Assembly: GCF_004359215.1 (NCBI RefSeq) | Contig: NC_090626.1 | Span: forward strand, 574,108 to 638,107 | DNA from: Bremia lactucae | Lineage: Eukaryota; Oomycota; Peronosporomycetes; Peronosporales; Peronosporaceae | Direction: 5' to 3' | Length of the DNA: 64,000 nucleotides | Part shown: in pieces, positions 8,371 through 17,620 of the stretch | Layout of the letters: every line of letters starts with the position of its first letter | Numbering within the stretch: position 1 is the stretch's first letter | Notes under the pieces: generated by a model | Database searches by the model: none | The model's input: only the letters and a program-made list of their open reading frames with translations | What the model was told of the DNA's origin: nothing | Program-made: the position numbers and the translations under genes

Positions 8371-11235
8371 TCACAAAAACACGAGCTTTTCAACCCATTC
8401 TTGCGCGAAATCACGATGACCATCATTCTTTAAAAAACCCCAATGACGGAGGGTACAAAGCGCACGTACAAAGCGCGCCTTCACAAGACCATCATTCTTC
8501 CGTACTTTCGTCGATTGCCTCGCATTTCTCGCCTCTTCCTCTTCCTGTAATTCGGATGAGAAGCACTCGTACCACTCCAAAAGATTCAACGTCGAACTTG
8601 CGCTCTCTTGATAGAATAAAAACGCCAGCCCGACATCATGCAACCACGCCGAATTCCCGTCTGGAGTCGAATTTTCTTCAATGCCTGCGTCTTGCAAAAT
8701 TTGACGAATGTGATCGTGGTACTCCAATCGAAGCCGTTCGTCCAGCACCGTGGCATCGTCGACAATGGACCATTTTTCAACCAATGTGTCCGCTTTTGAC
8801 TTTGCGCTTTTGCCACGTGGATGCAACAAAACCGCCACTAATCGTGTCGTAAATACCGTCACGAGTTCACGTCGCAAGGCGCGTAGCATAGACGCAGGAC
8901 TCTCTTGACTCGACGCATACGCACATAGCGTCGCTAATTCGCCTAGTAGTGGCTCGAATGTAGTATCTCCTTCTAGATTAAGTCCACGAACACTTGCTCT
9001 CCACTGCTGAATCAAATTAATCGCCACTCTCCACTTACAAGTCTCAAAGCTCTGAATAATAGCCTGAAAACAACGCGCTTCGTAAAGTCGACCTTCGAGT
9101 GCAAAAGACAAGTGCAGGACCATCCCGTCGCTCTCGTCAGTATCGTGAGGACAAACGTGAAACAACACACATGCCGCTCGGAAACATTCCCATCCTAATC
9201 GCCAGGAATCGCGTCGTTGACGTGCTGTCACCAAGGCGGATGTTAAAATTGCATTCCAGTCGTTAGAACTATTTGAAGGCAGAACTCTCGATGTCAAATC
9301 GGCTATTTCAACAGCACTACAACGAGCAAGCCAGGAATCGAGCGTCGAAGCGGCTTTAAACCATTTTTTGTGGCCATGTCGCTGGATAAATTGAGTAACG
9401 CGATGGGGTAACGGCGTTTGTGTGGCCAAACGAAGCAGGGGATTTTCGCACGTGGGTCCGCTATCAACGGCAAAGGCCAGAAAGCTCCATGGACAGCGCC
9501 GAAAGTGCGTAAACAAGAGCAAACGCAGGGCCAGCAAAAGACGAGGGACACTCGGTAACCGGCTGTGCCGATGCGCAATGGCGCGGACAACATTGCCGCT
9601 GAGTTGAAGTGGCAACTTGGCACAGACTACGAGTGACTCGAGTACATGCTCAAAACATTTCCGCGAATCAAGAAGCGAGAAAAATTGTAACTCTAGACGC
9701 TTTGTGATGGTTAAATCCAATCGTCTTAACGCTGGGGAATTGGCAGACGCGACGCCGATTACGAACCCAAGAGTACCGTTTGCGTACCTTAGGGGAAGGG
9801 TTTCTTGCTGTTGGCTAAAATGAGTCCAAATGTCTAAAAAATCGCCCAACACTTGTTGGGAAAAGGCTTCTAATTGGTCAATACAGAGCAACAGATACGG
9901 CTGCCGAGAGTCTAGACTCGCACATTCCTCGCGCTCCAGGGCATAGTACTGTTCGTGCTTGGCCATCTCTTGCTGTCTAGAAACGAGTGGGTCATCCAAC
10001 ATTGGACGAGATAGCGTATGTTTCTCGACAAGGAACGTATACTGACGAAACACGCGTTGCAAGATCTTTGCTAACGCCATCTCGGTGATGCTTACGTAAT
10101 CCGTCGCCATTCGTGCAACATTTAACAATTTCGGAGCCTTGCTGCGACATGTGTCAATTTTCGTCTGTAACCACGACACTGCTTCATCCAGACATGCAAG
10201 ACTGCGATGATACCGGTCTCCTTCTGTATCAGTGTCCTTTTCTATGATTGCGAATGCTTTTTCTAGCCGATTGAGCACCAGTTCCTCAATCATAGCGACC
10301 CACTCCCGCCTTGTATGGCTACTACTTTGTGCGATTACTTCATTCACGTAATATTGTATTCTGGTCAATAATTGTGACATTGTCCACCGACCATATGGTA
10401 CCGGTGCAGCACGACGTTTCTTTCTTGTTTTCTTCGTCTCGGCTTCACATGGGACTTCTTCGTCACTGGAATCCCATTCCAAACTCGACGCTGCAATACT
10501 ATCTTCGCTCAAAACGTTCTTGGCAGCAGAATCTACGACATTGTCTCTAATTTTTGTATTGTATTGTTGCCGTGTCGTTCGACCACTCCTTCTGACGGGT
10601 CCTACCAAATGATCTAATGGAAGCAAATCAAAAGTATCGACGACTTGTTTCAGCCATGTTTCTTCTCGTTCTATTGCCTCAAGCACTTTTGCTAACTTTT
10701 TTGTCAACCACTCGATCAATCGTCTTGCGCTTACCGCATCTCGCGGCACTTTGATACAAAGTGGAAATGTTCGACGTAATTGAAGTGTCAGTGGCTCGAT
10801 CCATAGATCACTTGACGTAGCATCGGTTCCAGCTATGACAGCAGCACTCGGATACGCGTGGAATGCTGGAAATAATACCTGAGCATCGATATTTTGTCGT
10901 CGAAGCGAATCTCCTTTATCCGCTAACTCAGTCTGTGCACAATACTTTTCAAAATACTGCAACATCTGATTGTAACTTACATCGTTACTTTGTTGCAATA
11001 CTTTCTGCACGCTTTGGCGCGTTATTTCACATGCATGGTGGTACGCAAGTTCTTGATACACGCTGTAAGCTTCGGTATCGGCTCGAGATTGGCGTTTGGT
11101 CGAAGTATTAGAGTCTTTTGGGAATGGGAATGGATACCTTGTTTGCTCCTTGTAATGAATGGATGATGCACTTGCGTTTGATAGTTTCTGCGGGAACTGG
11201 ATCGTCACACCTGTTGTGTAGGCTGCAGGTTCCAT
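8371..11235 (-). CDS. ORC3: Origin recognition complex subunit 3
   Basis: ORC3 is part of the six-subunit complex that marks replication origins in the nucleus. The 954-codon frame is unbroken. Visible landmarks are FPAFHAYPSAAVIAG near residue 124 (the ORC3 N-terminal AAA-like start), PYLLLCIDQLEAFSQQ near 447 (Walker-B-like strand), FVIGVASANSPALRRLD near 490, and a long helical C-terminal half including FIQRHGHKKWFKAAS and EWYECFSS. No Walker A (GxxxxGK) is seen, as expected for ORC3, whose AAA+ fold does not bind ATP. Length exceeds the roughly 650-720 aa common in animals and plants. The extra material lies in the first 420 residues and includes a basic run KKTRKKRRAAP near 270. No intron is needed. 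Its 3' end faces RPB10, 81 bp away. Assignment is by motif recall, not alignment. Confidence 0.85.
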   Translation of the reverse strand: MEPAAYTTGVTIQFPQKLSNASASSIHYKEQTRYPFPFPKDSNTSTKRQSRADTEAYSVYQELAYHHACEITRQSVQKVLQQSNDVSYNQMLQYFEKYCAQTELADKGDSLRRQNIDAQVLFPAFHAYPSAAVIAGTDATSSDLWIEPLTLQLRRTFPLCIKVPRDAVSARRLIEWLTKKLAKVLEAIEREETWLKQVVDTFDLLPLDHLVGPVRRSGRTTRQQYNTKIRDNVVDSAAKNVLSEDSIAASSLEWDSSDEEVPCEAETKKTRKKRRAAPVPYGRWTMSQLLTRIQYYVNEVIAQSSSHTRREWVAMIEELVLNRLEKAFAIIEKDTDTEGDRYHRSLACLDEAVSWLQTKIDTCRSKAPKLLNVARMATDYVSITEMALAKILQRVFRQYTFLVEKHTLSRPMLDDPLVSRQQEMAKHEQYYALEREECASLDSRQPYLLLCIDQLEAFSQQVLGDFLDIWTHFSQQQETLPLRYANGTLGFVIGVASANSPALRRLDLTITKRLELQFFSLLDSRKCFEHVLESLVVCAKLPLQLSGNVVRAIAHRHSRLPSVPRLLLALRLLLFTHFRRCPWSFLAFAVDSGPTCENPLLRLATQTPLPHRVTQFIQRHGHKKWFKAASTLDSWLARCSAVEIADLTSRVLPSNSSNDWNAILTSALVTARQRRDSWRLGWECFRAACVLFHVCPHDTDESDGMVLHLSFALEGRLYEARCFQAIIQSFETCKWRVAINLIQQWRASVRGLNLEGDTTFEPLLGELATLCAYASSQESPASMLRALRRELVTVFTTRLVAVLLHPRGKSAKSKADTLVEKWSIVDDATVLDERLRLEYHDHIRQILQDAGIEENSTPDGNSAWLHDVGLAFLFYQESASSTLNLLEWYECFSSELQEEEEARNARQSTKVRKNDGLVKARFVRALCTLRHWGFLKNDGHRDFAQEWVEKLVFL

Positions 11236-12018
11236 GTAGAATGGTTTCTAAGAAATTGTCAAAAGGTCGTAAATGAAAGTTGCTTTTTAACCAATCGGAA
11301 AGCAATTCCACCATCATTTTCACTAATTACAAAGTCATTTTGCCGAGTTTATAATATTTCACTAAAAATAAATAAAGCATGCCATTTTCTTAAACCCAGT
11401 TGTATTGTTTAGTATGGTGACCGAATCAAGTGCTCAACGTTTAAAGCTCCCGATGCCCCATTCTACTTCTTTAATTTTCTTGCTGCACTCTACGATCTAC
11501 TGGATCAATTTGTATACGCAAAGAACGGCATGCATTTGAACCTACACTGCGCCGTGAAGGGCTCATAGCTATTCTGTGCCAGAGGGATCTGATCAAATGA
11601 TGATGAGTACTTAAGTCAATAAAAAACGAAAACAGAATAAAACAAAAGAATGAATTGTCCCATTCGCTACTTAAAATCAGCTCCTACTTCACACAATGCA
11701 TCTCGTGCTGCGCTTAGCTGCGCTGGTGGTGGTGCTGCTCACGAGTCTTAAGCTATAAATAAAAACAGAATTAGATTAATTGCAGCGCCCGCATCATCGC
11801 ATTTAAGGATCAACACTAAACGGAGCCGATGTGTCTGGCGCAGTTTTACACCAGTATGCAGTATGGGCGTATGATTGGCACATAATTTGCTTTAAGCAAT
11901 CATGCCAAGACACGCAAAAAGCGCGTCAACCTATCAATTGCAATGGGTCCACCGCTCCGACCACACGCATGCAGTCATCGGCTCCAGCATTGTCTTTCCT
12001 TATATGCTACAAATAAGC
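11236..12018. other. Intergenic between ORC3 and RPS17
   Basis: Upstream region of ORC3 and downstream region of RPS17, both on the minus strand. Apart from the short signal-peptide-like frame at 11696-11758 I see no gene, RNA or repeat. Confidence 0.5.
11696..11758 (+). pseudogene. 20-codon signal-peptide-like frame, possible relic of a secreted protein
   Basis: The frame reads MHLVLRLAALVVVLLTSLKL and then stops. It has a short basic start and a hydrophobic core like a secretion signal, but no mature protein follows in any frame that I can join by a plausible intron. It may be the stub of a decayed secreted-protein gene or coincidence. Confidence 0.2.
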
Positions 12019-12384
12019 TTATCGTACCTGTGGCACGTGCACACCGGCCAGCTTGAGGTCCAAATGGGCCAGCAAATCCTTCGTGTCGTTGTCAATCTCA
12101 ATGTTCTCCGTGTCAATAGCCGACACCTCTGGAACAAAGTCCATACGACGCTCACGCTCTTCTTCCTGGAGTTTGAGCGAGATACCACGCACTTGGCCAT
12201 GCTGGATGCGCTTCATGAGGTGCGTAATGTACCCGGCAATTTTATTGCGCATGCGTTTGGACGGAATGATGGCAACTTCATCGCACACGCGCTTGTTCGT
12301 GTCGAAATCAAGGGTAAGACGGGAGTAGTACTTTTCAATAATTTTGACGGCAGAGCCCTTGACGGTCTTGGTACGGACACCCAT
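12019..12384 (-). CDS. RPS17: 40S ribosomal protein eS17
   Basis: eS17 is a component of the small cytosolic ribosomal subunit. The 121-aa frame contains the hallmark stretches [52 protein letters not shown] and [14 protein letters not shown], then [14 protein letters not shown]. Animal eS17 is about 135 aa, so the C-terminus here is somewhat short; it ends VHVPQVR. The N-terminus reads MGVRTKTV where relatives have MGRVRTKTV, so a tiny upstream exon replacing the first codons is possible. The minus strand has a CTAATCAG-type acceptor just 5' of the ATG, which may mark a leader intron. Its 5' end faces a plus-strand gene starting at 12917. Confidence 0.95.
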   Translation of the reverse strand: MGVRTKTVKGSAVKIIEKYYSRLTLDFDTNKRVCDEVAIIPSKRMRNKIAGYITHLMKRIQHGQVRGISLKLQEEERERRMDFVPEVSAIDTENIEIDNDTKDLLAHLDLKLAGVHVPQVR

Positions 12385-12916
12385 GGCTGATTAGAATTCG
12401 GTTAGGGACAATTGCTTTGGTTATGAGACGCTCTCTGTGGAATTTTTGCGACCTGGAGACGCGACGACCATTCAAATTGATGCGTCGAAAAGTTCCGAAC
12501 ACCAATTTTGTGACTCGTGGATTCAATCCTTTGTACTACACGCTACTGTTGTCGATATAGGCGCCGACCTTTTTTGTGTGTACTTTTGGGTCGAGTTACT
12601 TTTAAGAGTGTATTTTTCACTTCTAAGACATAGGTTTAGTAATTGAGACCAAAGACCATTTTTGGGGGAAATTATAGTTGAATACCACGATAATAGGCCC
12701 GACAACGAGTAAAAAGAGTCAGAAATTGTCATATTTGGCCATCTGTTTGCGCTGATTGGTCAGACCAGATGACAAATATTAAGTTTACGTATCCGCCGCA
12801 CGTTCGCTTCCGCCTCCGACGACTTGCATAAGAGCACCCCCGCGCACTGAGTTCATCCTCGTCTCTGGCTCCTGCGCGGCACTTGATTCTCTTCGCGCAC
12901 ACGCAGGCCAGCTGCT
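12385..12916. promoter_or_regulatory. Divergent promoter region of RPS17 and the 12917 gene
   Basis: 532 bp separate the start codons of RPS17 (-) and the plus-strand gene at 12917. No convincing ORF is present. The segment presumably contains both 5' UTRs and promoters. I could not pin a core promoter motif. Confidence 0.45.
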
Positions 12917-13810
12917 ATGACGACTGTGGTGATTTCTCCACCAATTGGGCCCGCCAGCTCGCCCCCAACCGTTCCTACTGGCACCAAGACGGTTGTAAGA
13001 AGTGTAGCTGTCGAAACACCGTCTGCGAACGATACGAAAGAGGCATCTCAAGCGACTTTAGATACTGCAAAGAGCAAAATCATCGATTTCGTTCAGAATT
13101 GCCAGCAACACGACGTGAAGTCCATGGAATCATCCGTGGAGAAGCAAGACAGCGAGAAGAGTATCGAGAACAAGGATGACGGTGCGGTGGTGGTCAAGCA
13201 GCGACTTCCTCAGAAGCGGCGGAAGGTTTTATTTGAATGTGCCGATATCGTCGAGTTTGAGCCCACCGTGTACACCACAAGCATCACGTCAGGGGGCATC
13301 CCCATCGGTCTTTCGCTTGACGAGCGATCTCGATCACGACGACGCTTGGATTCGTTTGAAATGGAGCGAGTACAAGAGTACGTACCCCACGTAACCAAAT
13401 CTTCATGGTATATATTTGTAATTACTGGAGTGATACTAACCAATGGTCGTAATAGGCGCGTGGGGCGACAGAATTACATGGAAAAAGGCTATCTCGACCC
13501 TCAGGAACGCGAGGTGATACTTACGAATGCAGGATGTCAAGCACCCGTGATGGCGTCCGTGGAAGCTGAAGTGAATGCCATTATTTACAACCGACTCGAG
13601 TCGAATGTCATTGACCACGACTTTTTATATGGCACCACCGATTTGAGCGTTGAGGATGCGAACATTGACGAAGAAGATGATGGCCATTCGATTGCATGGC
13701 GGCAACAAGAGGACGGAGAAGAGTCGAACGACAGCGAGCAGGAGCAAAGCGACAATACACGTAGTGGCCTAAAGAGACGAAGAAGCTTGGACGAGGAACC
13801 GTCTGAGTAG
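12917..13810 (+). CDS. Probable nuclear protein, unknown function, with an in-frame intron
   Basis: The open frame has 297 codons, but positions 13378-13455 look like a 78-nt intron: donor GTACGT, branch-like ATACTAAC, acceptor AATAG. Its length is a multiple of three and it has no stop, so it hides in the frame. Removing it joins MERVQE directly to RVGRQNYMEKGYLDP and yields 271 aa. The core (residues about 100-200) reads KRRKVLFECADIVEFEPTVY, TSGGIPIGLSLDERSRSRRR, LDSFEMER, then REVILTNAGC. The pattern of a basic start, a VEF strand, a SGG-x-P-x-G turn and an R-rich run faintly recalls the N-terminal domain of cysteine/serine-rich nuclear proteins, which I offer only as a lead. Both ends are low complexity, and the C-terminus is acidic with KRRR near the end. 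Confidence 0.8.
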   Translation: MTTVVISPPIGPASSPPTVPTGTKTVVRSVAVETPSANDTKEASQATLDTAKSKIIDFVQNCQQHDVKSMESSVEKQDSEKSIENKDDGAVVVKQRLPQKRRKVLFECADIVEFEPTVYTTSITSGGIPIGLSLDERSRSRRRLDSFEMERVQEYVPHVTKSSWYIFVITGVILTNGRNRRVGRQNYMEKGYLDPQEREVILTNAGCQAPVMASVEAEVNAIIYNRLESNVIDHDFLYGTTDLSVEDANIDEEDDGHSIAWRQQEDGEESNDSEQEQSDNTRSGLKRRRSLDEEPSE

Positions 13811-14162
13811 ATTCCAGGATCAGATCGCGCCTGGCGTTGCACCATGGCCCGTCGTTGTTCTGCTCTTTTTTTGTGATTTGGGTCTTGTCCATTCGTCTTT
13901 TTTTGAGAATTGGCTGTCGATTGGCTACCACCACGAATTGAATCCAAATGTTTGGTTTTTTCGACAGGAGTCACGAATAGTAAATAAAAAACACTATTTT
14001 GGATTGATTTGCAATTTAACTCGGAATTTGTGATGAAAATAGTCCAATCTTTCCTCGTTGGTTGACAAGCACATCAAACGTGTGTCGCGTCGTCTCTTGT
14101 CTCAATTTCTCCCACCTTCGGTCCTGCTTGCCTTCTCTGCTCGGTACCACTAACTCTTCACC

Positions 14163-14745
14163 ATGGCTGCAACAAGCGACATTCCATCCGAGCTCCGACG
14201 TGCGACCTGTACGATACGTTTTACCATTACTAGTCCCTTTCAATGGCTTTAACGCGTGTGCCTTCTCTGCAGATGTAAAGACGACGGACTTAACGCCAGG
14301 ATCCCAGGGCCATAATTTGGTATTACAGGTCGTTTCAAGCGCCCCGACGGTTGAAAAAAAGCGCTTTGATGGCACAATTTCGCGTATCGCCGAAGTTGTG
14401 CTGGCGGACGAGACTGGCTGCGTCACATTCACGGCGCGAAATGGTGCGACATTGTACTGGCAATTTGTATGGTTCATTGTCTCTGCGTCCACTAACATGA
14501 GTTTATTGTGACGAGCTGTAGACCAGATTGACATGCTCAAGGATGGACAAGTCGTGGTGCTGCGCAATAGCAACGCTGATATTTTCAATGGCTTCATGCG
14601 CCTTAATGTGACGCAATGGGGAAAGCTGTCACTGCATCCAGATGGCATTGCGTCCACTCCGCCTCCTCCGCCTAGCGTAAACACGGACAATAACATCTCG
14701 GCCGTCGAGTACGAATTAGTTACGGCAGATACGCACGATGAGTGA
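14163..14745 (+). CDS. OB-fold nucleic-acid-binding protein (SOSS-B/At4g28440-like)
   Basis: Three exons give 146 aa: 14163-14208, 14273-14443 and 14522-14745. The introns are 64 nt (14209-14272, GTACGA...TGCAG) and 78 nt (14444-14521, GTGCGA...ACTAAC...GTAG), and both split codons cleanly. The product begins MAATSDIPSELRRAT, then TTDLTPGSQGHNLVLQVVSS, ISRIAEVVLADETGCVTFTA, RNDQIDMLKDGQVVVLRN, and NGFMRLNVTQWGKLSLHP. This succession of beta strands, with the D-E-T-G turn and the LRN...MRL-x-V-x-x-WG block, is typical of the single OB-fold family that includes human SOSS-B subunits and plant At4g28440-type proteins, which bind single-stranded nucleic acid. The C-terminal tail is short and acidic, with a proline run (PPPPP). 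Exon joins are inferred from frame and splice consensus. Confidence 0.85.
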
Positions 14746-15073
14746 GTGCTTGCCAAGGGTCCGTGTAGTTGCGTGCATGTTGAATCAGAGTGATGCTCTT
14801 GCTTGAAACCCATTTTAGTGTTTTTTTTTTGTTTGACAGCAAATATTTACATTACTTGCTTTCATTGCTTATAAACATCAATTTTCTGTTGATGTGGATG
14901 ATCATCACCTCGGCTTGATTAGACGCCCTAATTTTACTAATTTGGATTTATTATGCCAAGTCAAATCTATGAATAAAAATCTCAAGAAGATCACTATCTG
15001 GCAGGATTCTGCTGATGTGACTGTGTAGCTGCTCTAGTTGACATATTCGACTGCTAATTGTAGCAACGCCTAG
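14746..15073. other. Intergenic, no feature recognised
   Basis: AT-rich 3' flank of the OB-fold gene. It separates the host gene island from the retrotransposon block. No coding signal is visible. Confidence 0.5.
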
Positions 15074-15240
15074 TGTAGGCGGGCACGTCTTAATGCGGCC
15101 ATGCTCTACTTAGACACACCCTAGCACAGCGAGGAAGCGGTTAGACCGTGTTCTCTTGCGTGCAGTGAGGTAGTTGTGGTGGGCGCCTTAGCCACCTCAC
15201 ACAAACACTAAGTACTCTAGCAAAGTGTCGTCACGGGAGC
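15074..15240 (-). repeat. Family G LTR remnant interrupted by element E1
   Basis: The stretch matches the fragment at 5524-5760 (TGTAGGCGGGCACGT start, GAGGAAGCGG, GGTGGGCGCCTTAG). It stops exactly where the E1 LTR begins, so E1 appears to have inserted into, or recombined with, an older G LTR. Confidence 0.7.
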
Positions 15241-15594
15241 TGTAACGGGGTGTATCGTTACATGAAATTTGAATTAAAGGTTTTTAATTAATTTATTATC
15301 TAAAAGGTAGAGAATATCTGGAGAATATTACTTTACATGGTAATATTTTAAAGCTTAACCATTGGTAGATAAAGACCATCAAATCTACTTTCTCCGCGGT
15401 CCAGTCAGCGCTGGACGCGCGCAAAGAGAAAGACAGATAAGACTTTATTACTTGTCGCTTTTAACCAGTGTTTTAAAAAGAGTCTTTTTCTGCACGTACT
15501 AGTGTACGTGAAGTGACGTGAGGCACCACTCGCACTGAGGCAGTGCGAAGTGGACTTGTACTGAAGCAGTACAAGTCGGCAGTGCACCGTTACA
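15241..15594 (+). repeat. 5' LTR of E1
   Basis: 354 bp bounded by TGTAACG and CGTTACA, a perfect 7-bp inverted terminal pair. It is shorter than the LTRs of E2 (438 bp) and H (441 and 450 bp), lacking internal AT-rich sequence. Confidence 0.85.
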
Positions 15595-15596
15595 CC

Positions 15597-15612
15597 TGGT
15601 AGCACTTTGTAG
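15597..15612 (+). promoter_or_regulatory. Primer-binding site of E1
   Basis: TGGTAGCACTTTGTAG lies two bases after the LTR, where a tRNA 3' end would prime minus-strand synthesis. The same sequence stands at the same place in E2 and H, and F shares its first ten bases. The tRNA is not identified. Confidence 0.7.
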
Positions 15613-15644
15613 TCCGTCCAAGGACCACAGTTCCACCATCTAAC

Positions 15645-16231
15645 ATGTCCATGTTAGATGATAATGAAAATACGCATCACGTTTCGCGTGATAGCTACTC
15701 TTTTTTAAATGACATCGACAAAAGTGCGGTCGAACAAATGAGTTCGACAGTAGGGAATGATGCCATCTTGGCCATGCTGTCCAATTTGGACAGAGATGCC
15801 CTCCATTCAGCCATCGCCAAGTTCATAAAACATGAACTTTCGAAGGAAAAAGTAGTCTTGCTTAATCGGATACCCTTGAAGAAGCAATATCCGTTGCGGA
15901 ACAGGAGGACTTTAGCATGAGACAGGCTCAAGCTAGTTTGTCATCGTATCGTCCTCCAAGACGACACGAGCTTGGAGGTCCAGAACCTATGGACCTCTCT
16001 TATGTCGAAAGCGAGAGACCTCGCATTCCGAACAATAAGCGATCGCAGAAATGCCATCGCTGCCAAAAATTGGGACATTACGCTCATGAGTGTAGTGCCC
16101 CACGTCCAGCACCAAAAGGTACTGAACGTAATTTTGGACCGTATGCCAAAAAGGGCAACGGTCGCGGATCCGACGTTGTTGCGAAATCGCAACAGCGAGG
16201 CGGACCGCCAAAAAATGGTCGGGGTCAGTAG
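15645..16231 (+). pseudogene. E1 gag, internally deleted, zinc knuckle intact
   Basis: The frame starts MSMLDDNENTHHVSRDSYSF and continues through SSTVGNDAILAMLSNLDRDA, as in H and E2. After KEKVVLLN it jumps to sequence that in E2 lies about 530 bp further on (near 33424), so the capsid domain is gone. A frame change near 15915 leads to a zinc knuckle CHRCQKLGHYAHEC, a perfect CX2CX4HX4C. Gag would package RNA. This copy could supply only the nucleocapsid end. Confidence 0.85.
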
Positions 16232-16251
16232 GGGCGCAACGCCCTTGTGAT

Positions 16252-17620
16252 GTGGTATTCCGCATCACCTTGAATTTAAAAATGACAAATGATTTGCCAC
16301 TTAGAGCCCTAGTGGACTGTGGAGCGTCGATTAATTTTATTCGTCGCCGGTCGCTAGAGGGTCTTAGGCTCAAATATGTTGAGAGCGACATCCCTCCAGC
16401 GAGGATGTCGGTGCGTCTAGCGACAGGCGCATCGATAACAGTAATGAAACGCTTAGTGAAATTTCACTACACGTATAAATGATGTACAGTACGATGATGA
16501 TTCATCGTGCTGGATTTGGATGTCAAATTTGATGTCATCCTAGGTCTACCTTGGCTCAGAAAATACGAGCCAAGGATCAGCTGGCAGCATCGATCCGTAA
16601 AGATGCCTGCCACTTGTTCATCAGATGGCCATCTGATGAACGTCTTGGAGCGTCCACAAGCGTGTGGATGTACTACGAGTGAGTGCGATGGCCTCACTTG
16701 TGGTACGGTCGTTAGTACAACTGCACAAGATCACAGTGTGATTACTAATCACACTGTGGAGTCAGCTGCCGGCGGCTGTGCTAATGCACAGGCAGCGCCG
16801 AAGGTCCACCACTCGAATAAGTCGAGTGGATTGAGACATGAATTGACGCCTGGCGGGCGACATTCAAGGAGTATGCCGGTTACCATAAAGGTACAACACG
16901 ATGATCCTAGGTCGAGTAGAGAGTCGACCGTAGAGGACCCAACTGTGATAGCGCAATCACACCCGGAAGACGTTGAGGGAAGAGGTCCCCACGTATTTGA
17001 GGAGAAATCCCCTCAAGCGGTAGAAGTTACTAGACTTCTAAATCCCGAGGGATTAATCCCCCGGCAGCCTGTGGATAAATCCCATGAAGAAACCGAGACA
17101 TTAAATGTCTTGGATAATAACGGTTCAAGAGTAGGCGCTTATACTTTTGATCTGTATGCGCCTCCGAAGTTAACTTCGGAGATAACTCAAGTACCAACCC
17201 TAGAAGTTAAGCGGTTCTTGAGAGATCTGCATAGTGGTAAAATCAAGCAAATCTGCGTTCTCGTCACAGAGGACGAATACGTGAACGATATTTGGTCAGC
17301 GATTATTATTGCAGAGAACGAACGGGTTCTCAGCAGCTCATCGATGGACGAAAGTGTCCCCGATGTGAAGACTCGGATCGAGATATATATTAGTCAATAC
17401 TGGGAGTATCGTAAGACAAATCCTTTATACACGGATTTGATTGAATTTAAGGATGTATTCCCTGAAACAGTTCCATGCGAGTTCCCTAAGGATAAAGGCA
17501 CTCGACATGAGATCAAGCTCAATATGGACTCGAAGTACTGTGTCATGAAGCAGTGGTCACTGCCTCGTGAACAAGTACTTGCGATCGATAAAGAATTTAT
17601 CGATCGATTGAAAGCGGGAT
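16252..17620 (+). pseudogene. E1 protease and pol linker
   Basis: The first frame (16252-16482) holds the protease active site LVDCGASINFIRRRSLEG; the usual D-T/S-G is D-C-G, as in all E copies. After a stop the second frame (16507 onward, 410 codons) gives DVILGLPWLRKYEPRISW, the block that follows the protease flap, then a long hydrophilic linker ending SVPDVKTRIEIY, NPLYTDLIEFKDVFPE and KGTRHEIKLNMDSKYCV before RT. The 20-bp palindrome at 17162-17181 and the duplication breakpoint lie in this linker. Confidence 0.85.

Noticed and set aside
14016..14813. 265-codon minus-strand frame over the OB-fold gene
   Set aside because: The plus strand gives a clean three-exon OB-fold protein with splice signals. 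The minus frame shows no recognisable domain.
16732..16758. Hairpin considered as a transcription terminator
   Set aside because: It sits inside pol coding sequence, has no T-run, and the organism is eukaryotic. It is better explained by the family-wide inverted-repeat pattern.
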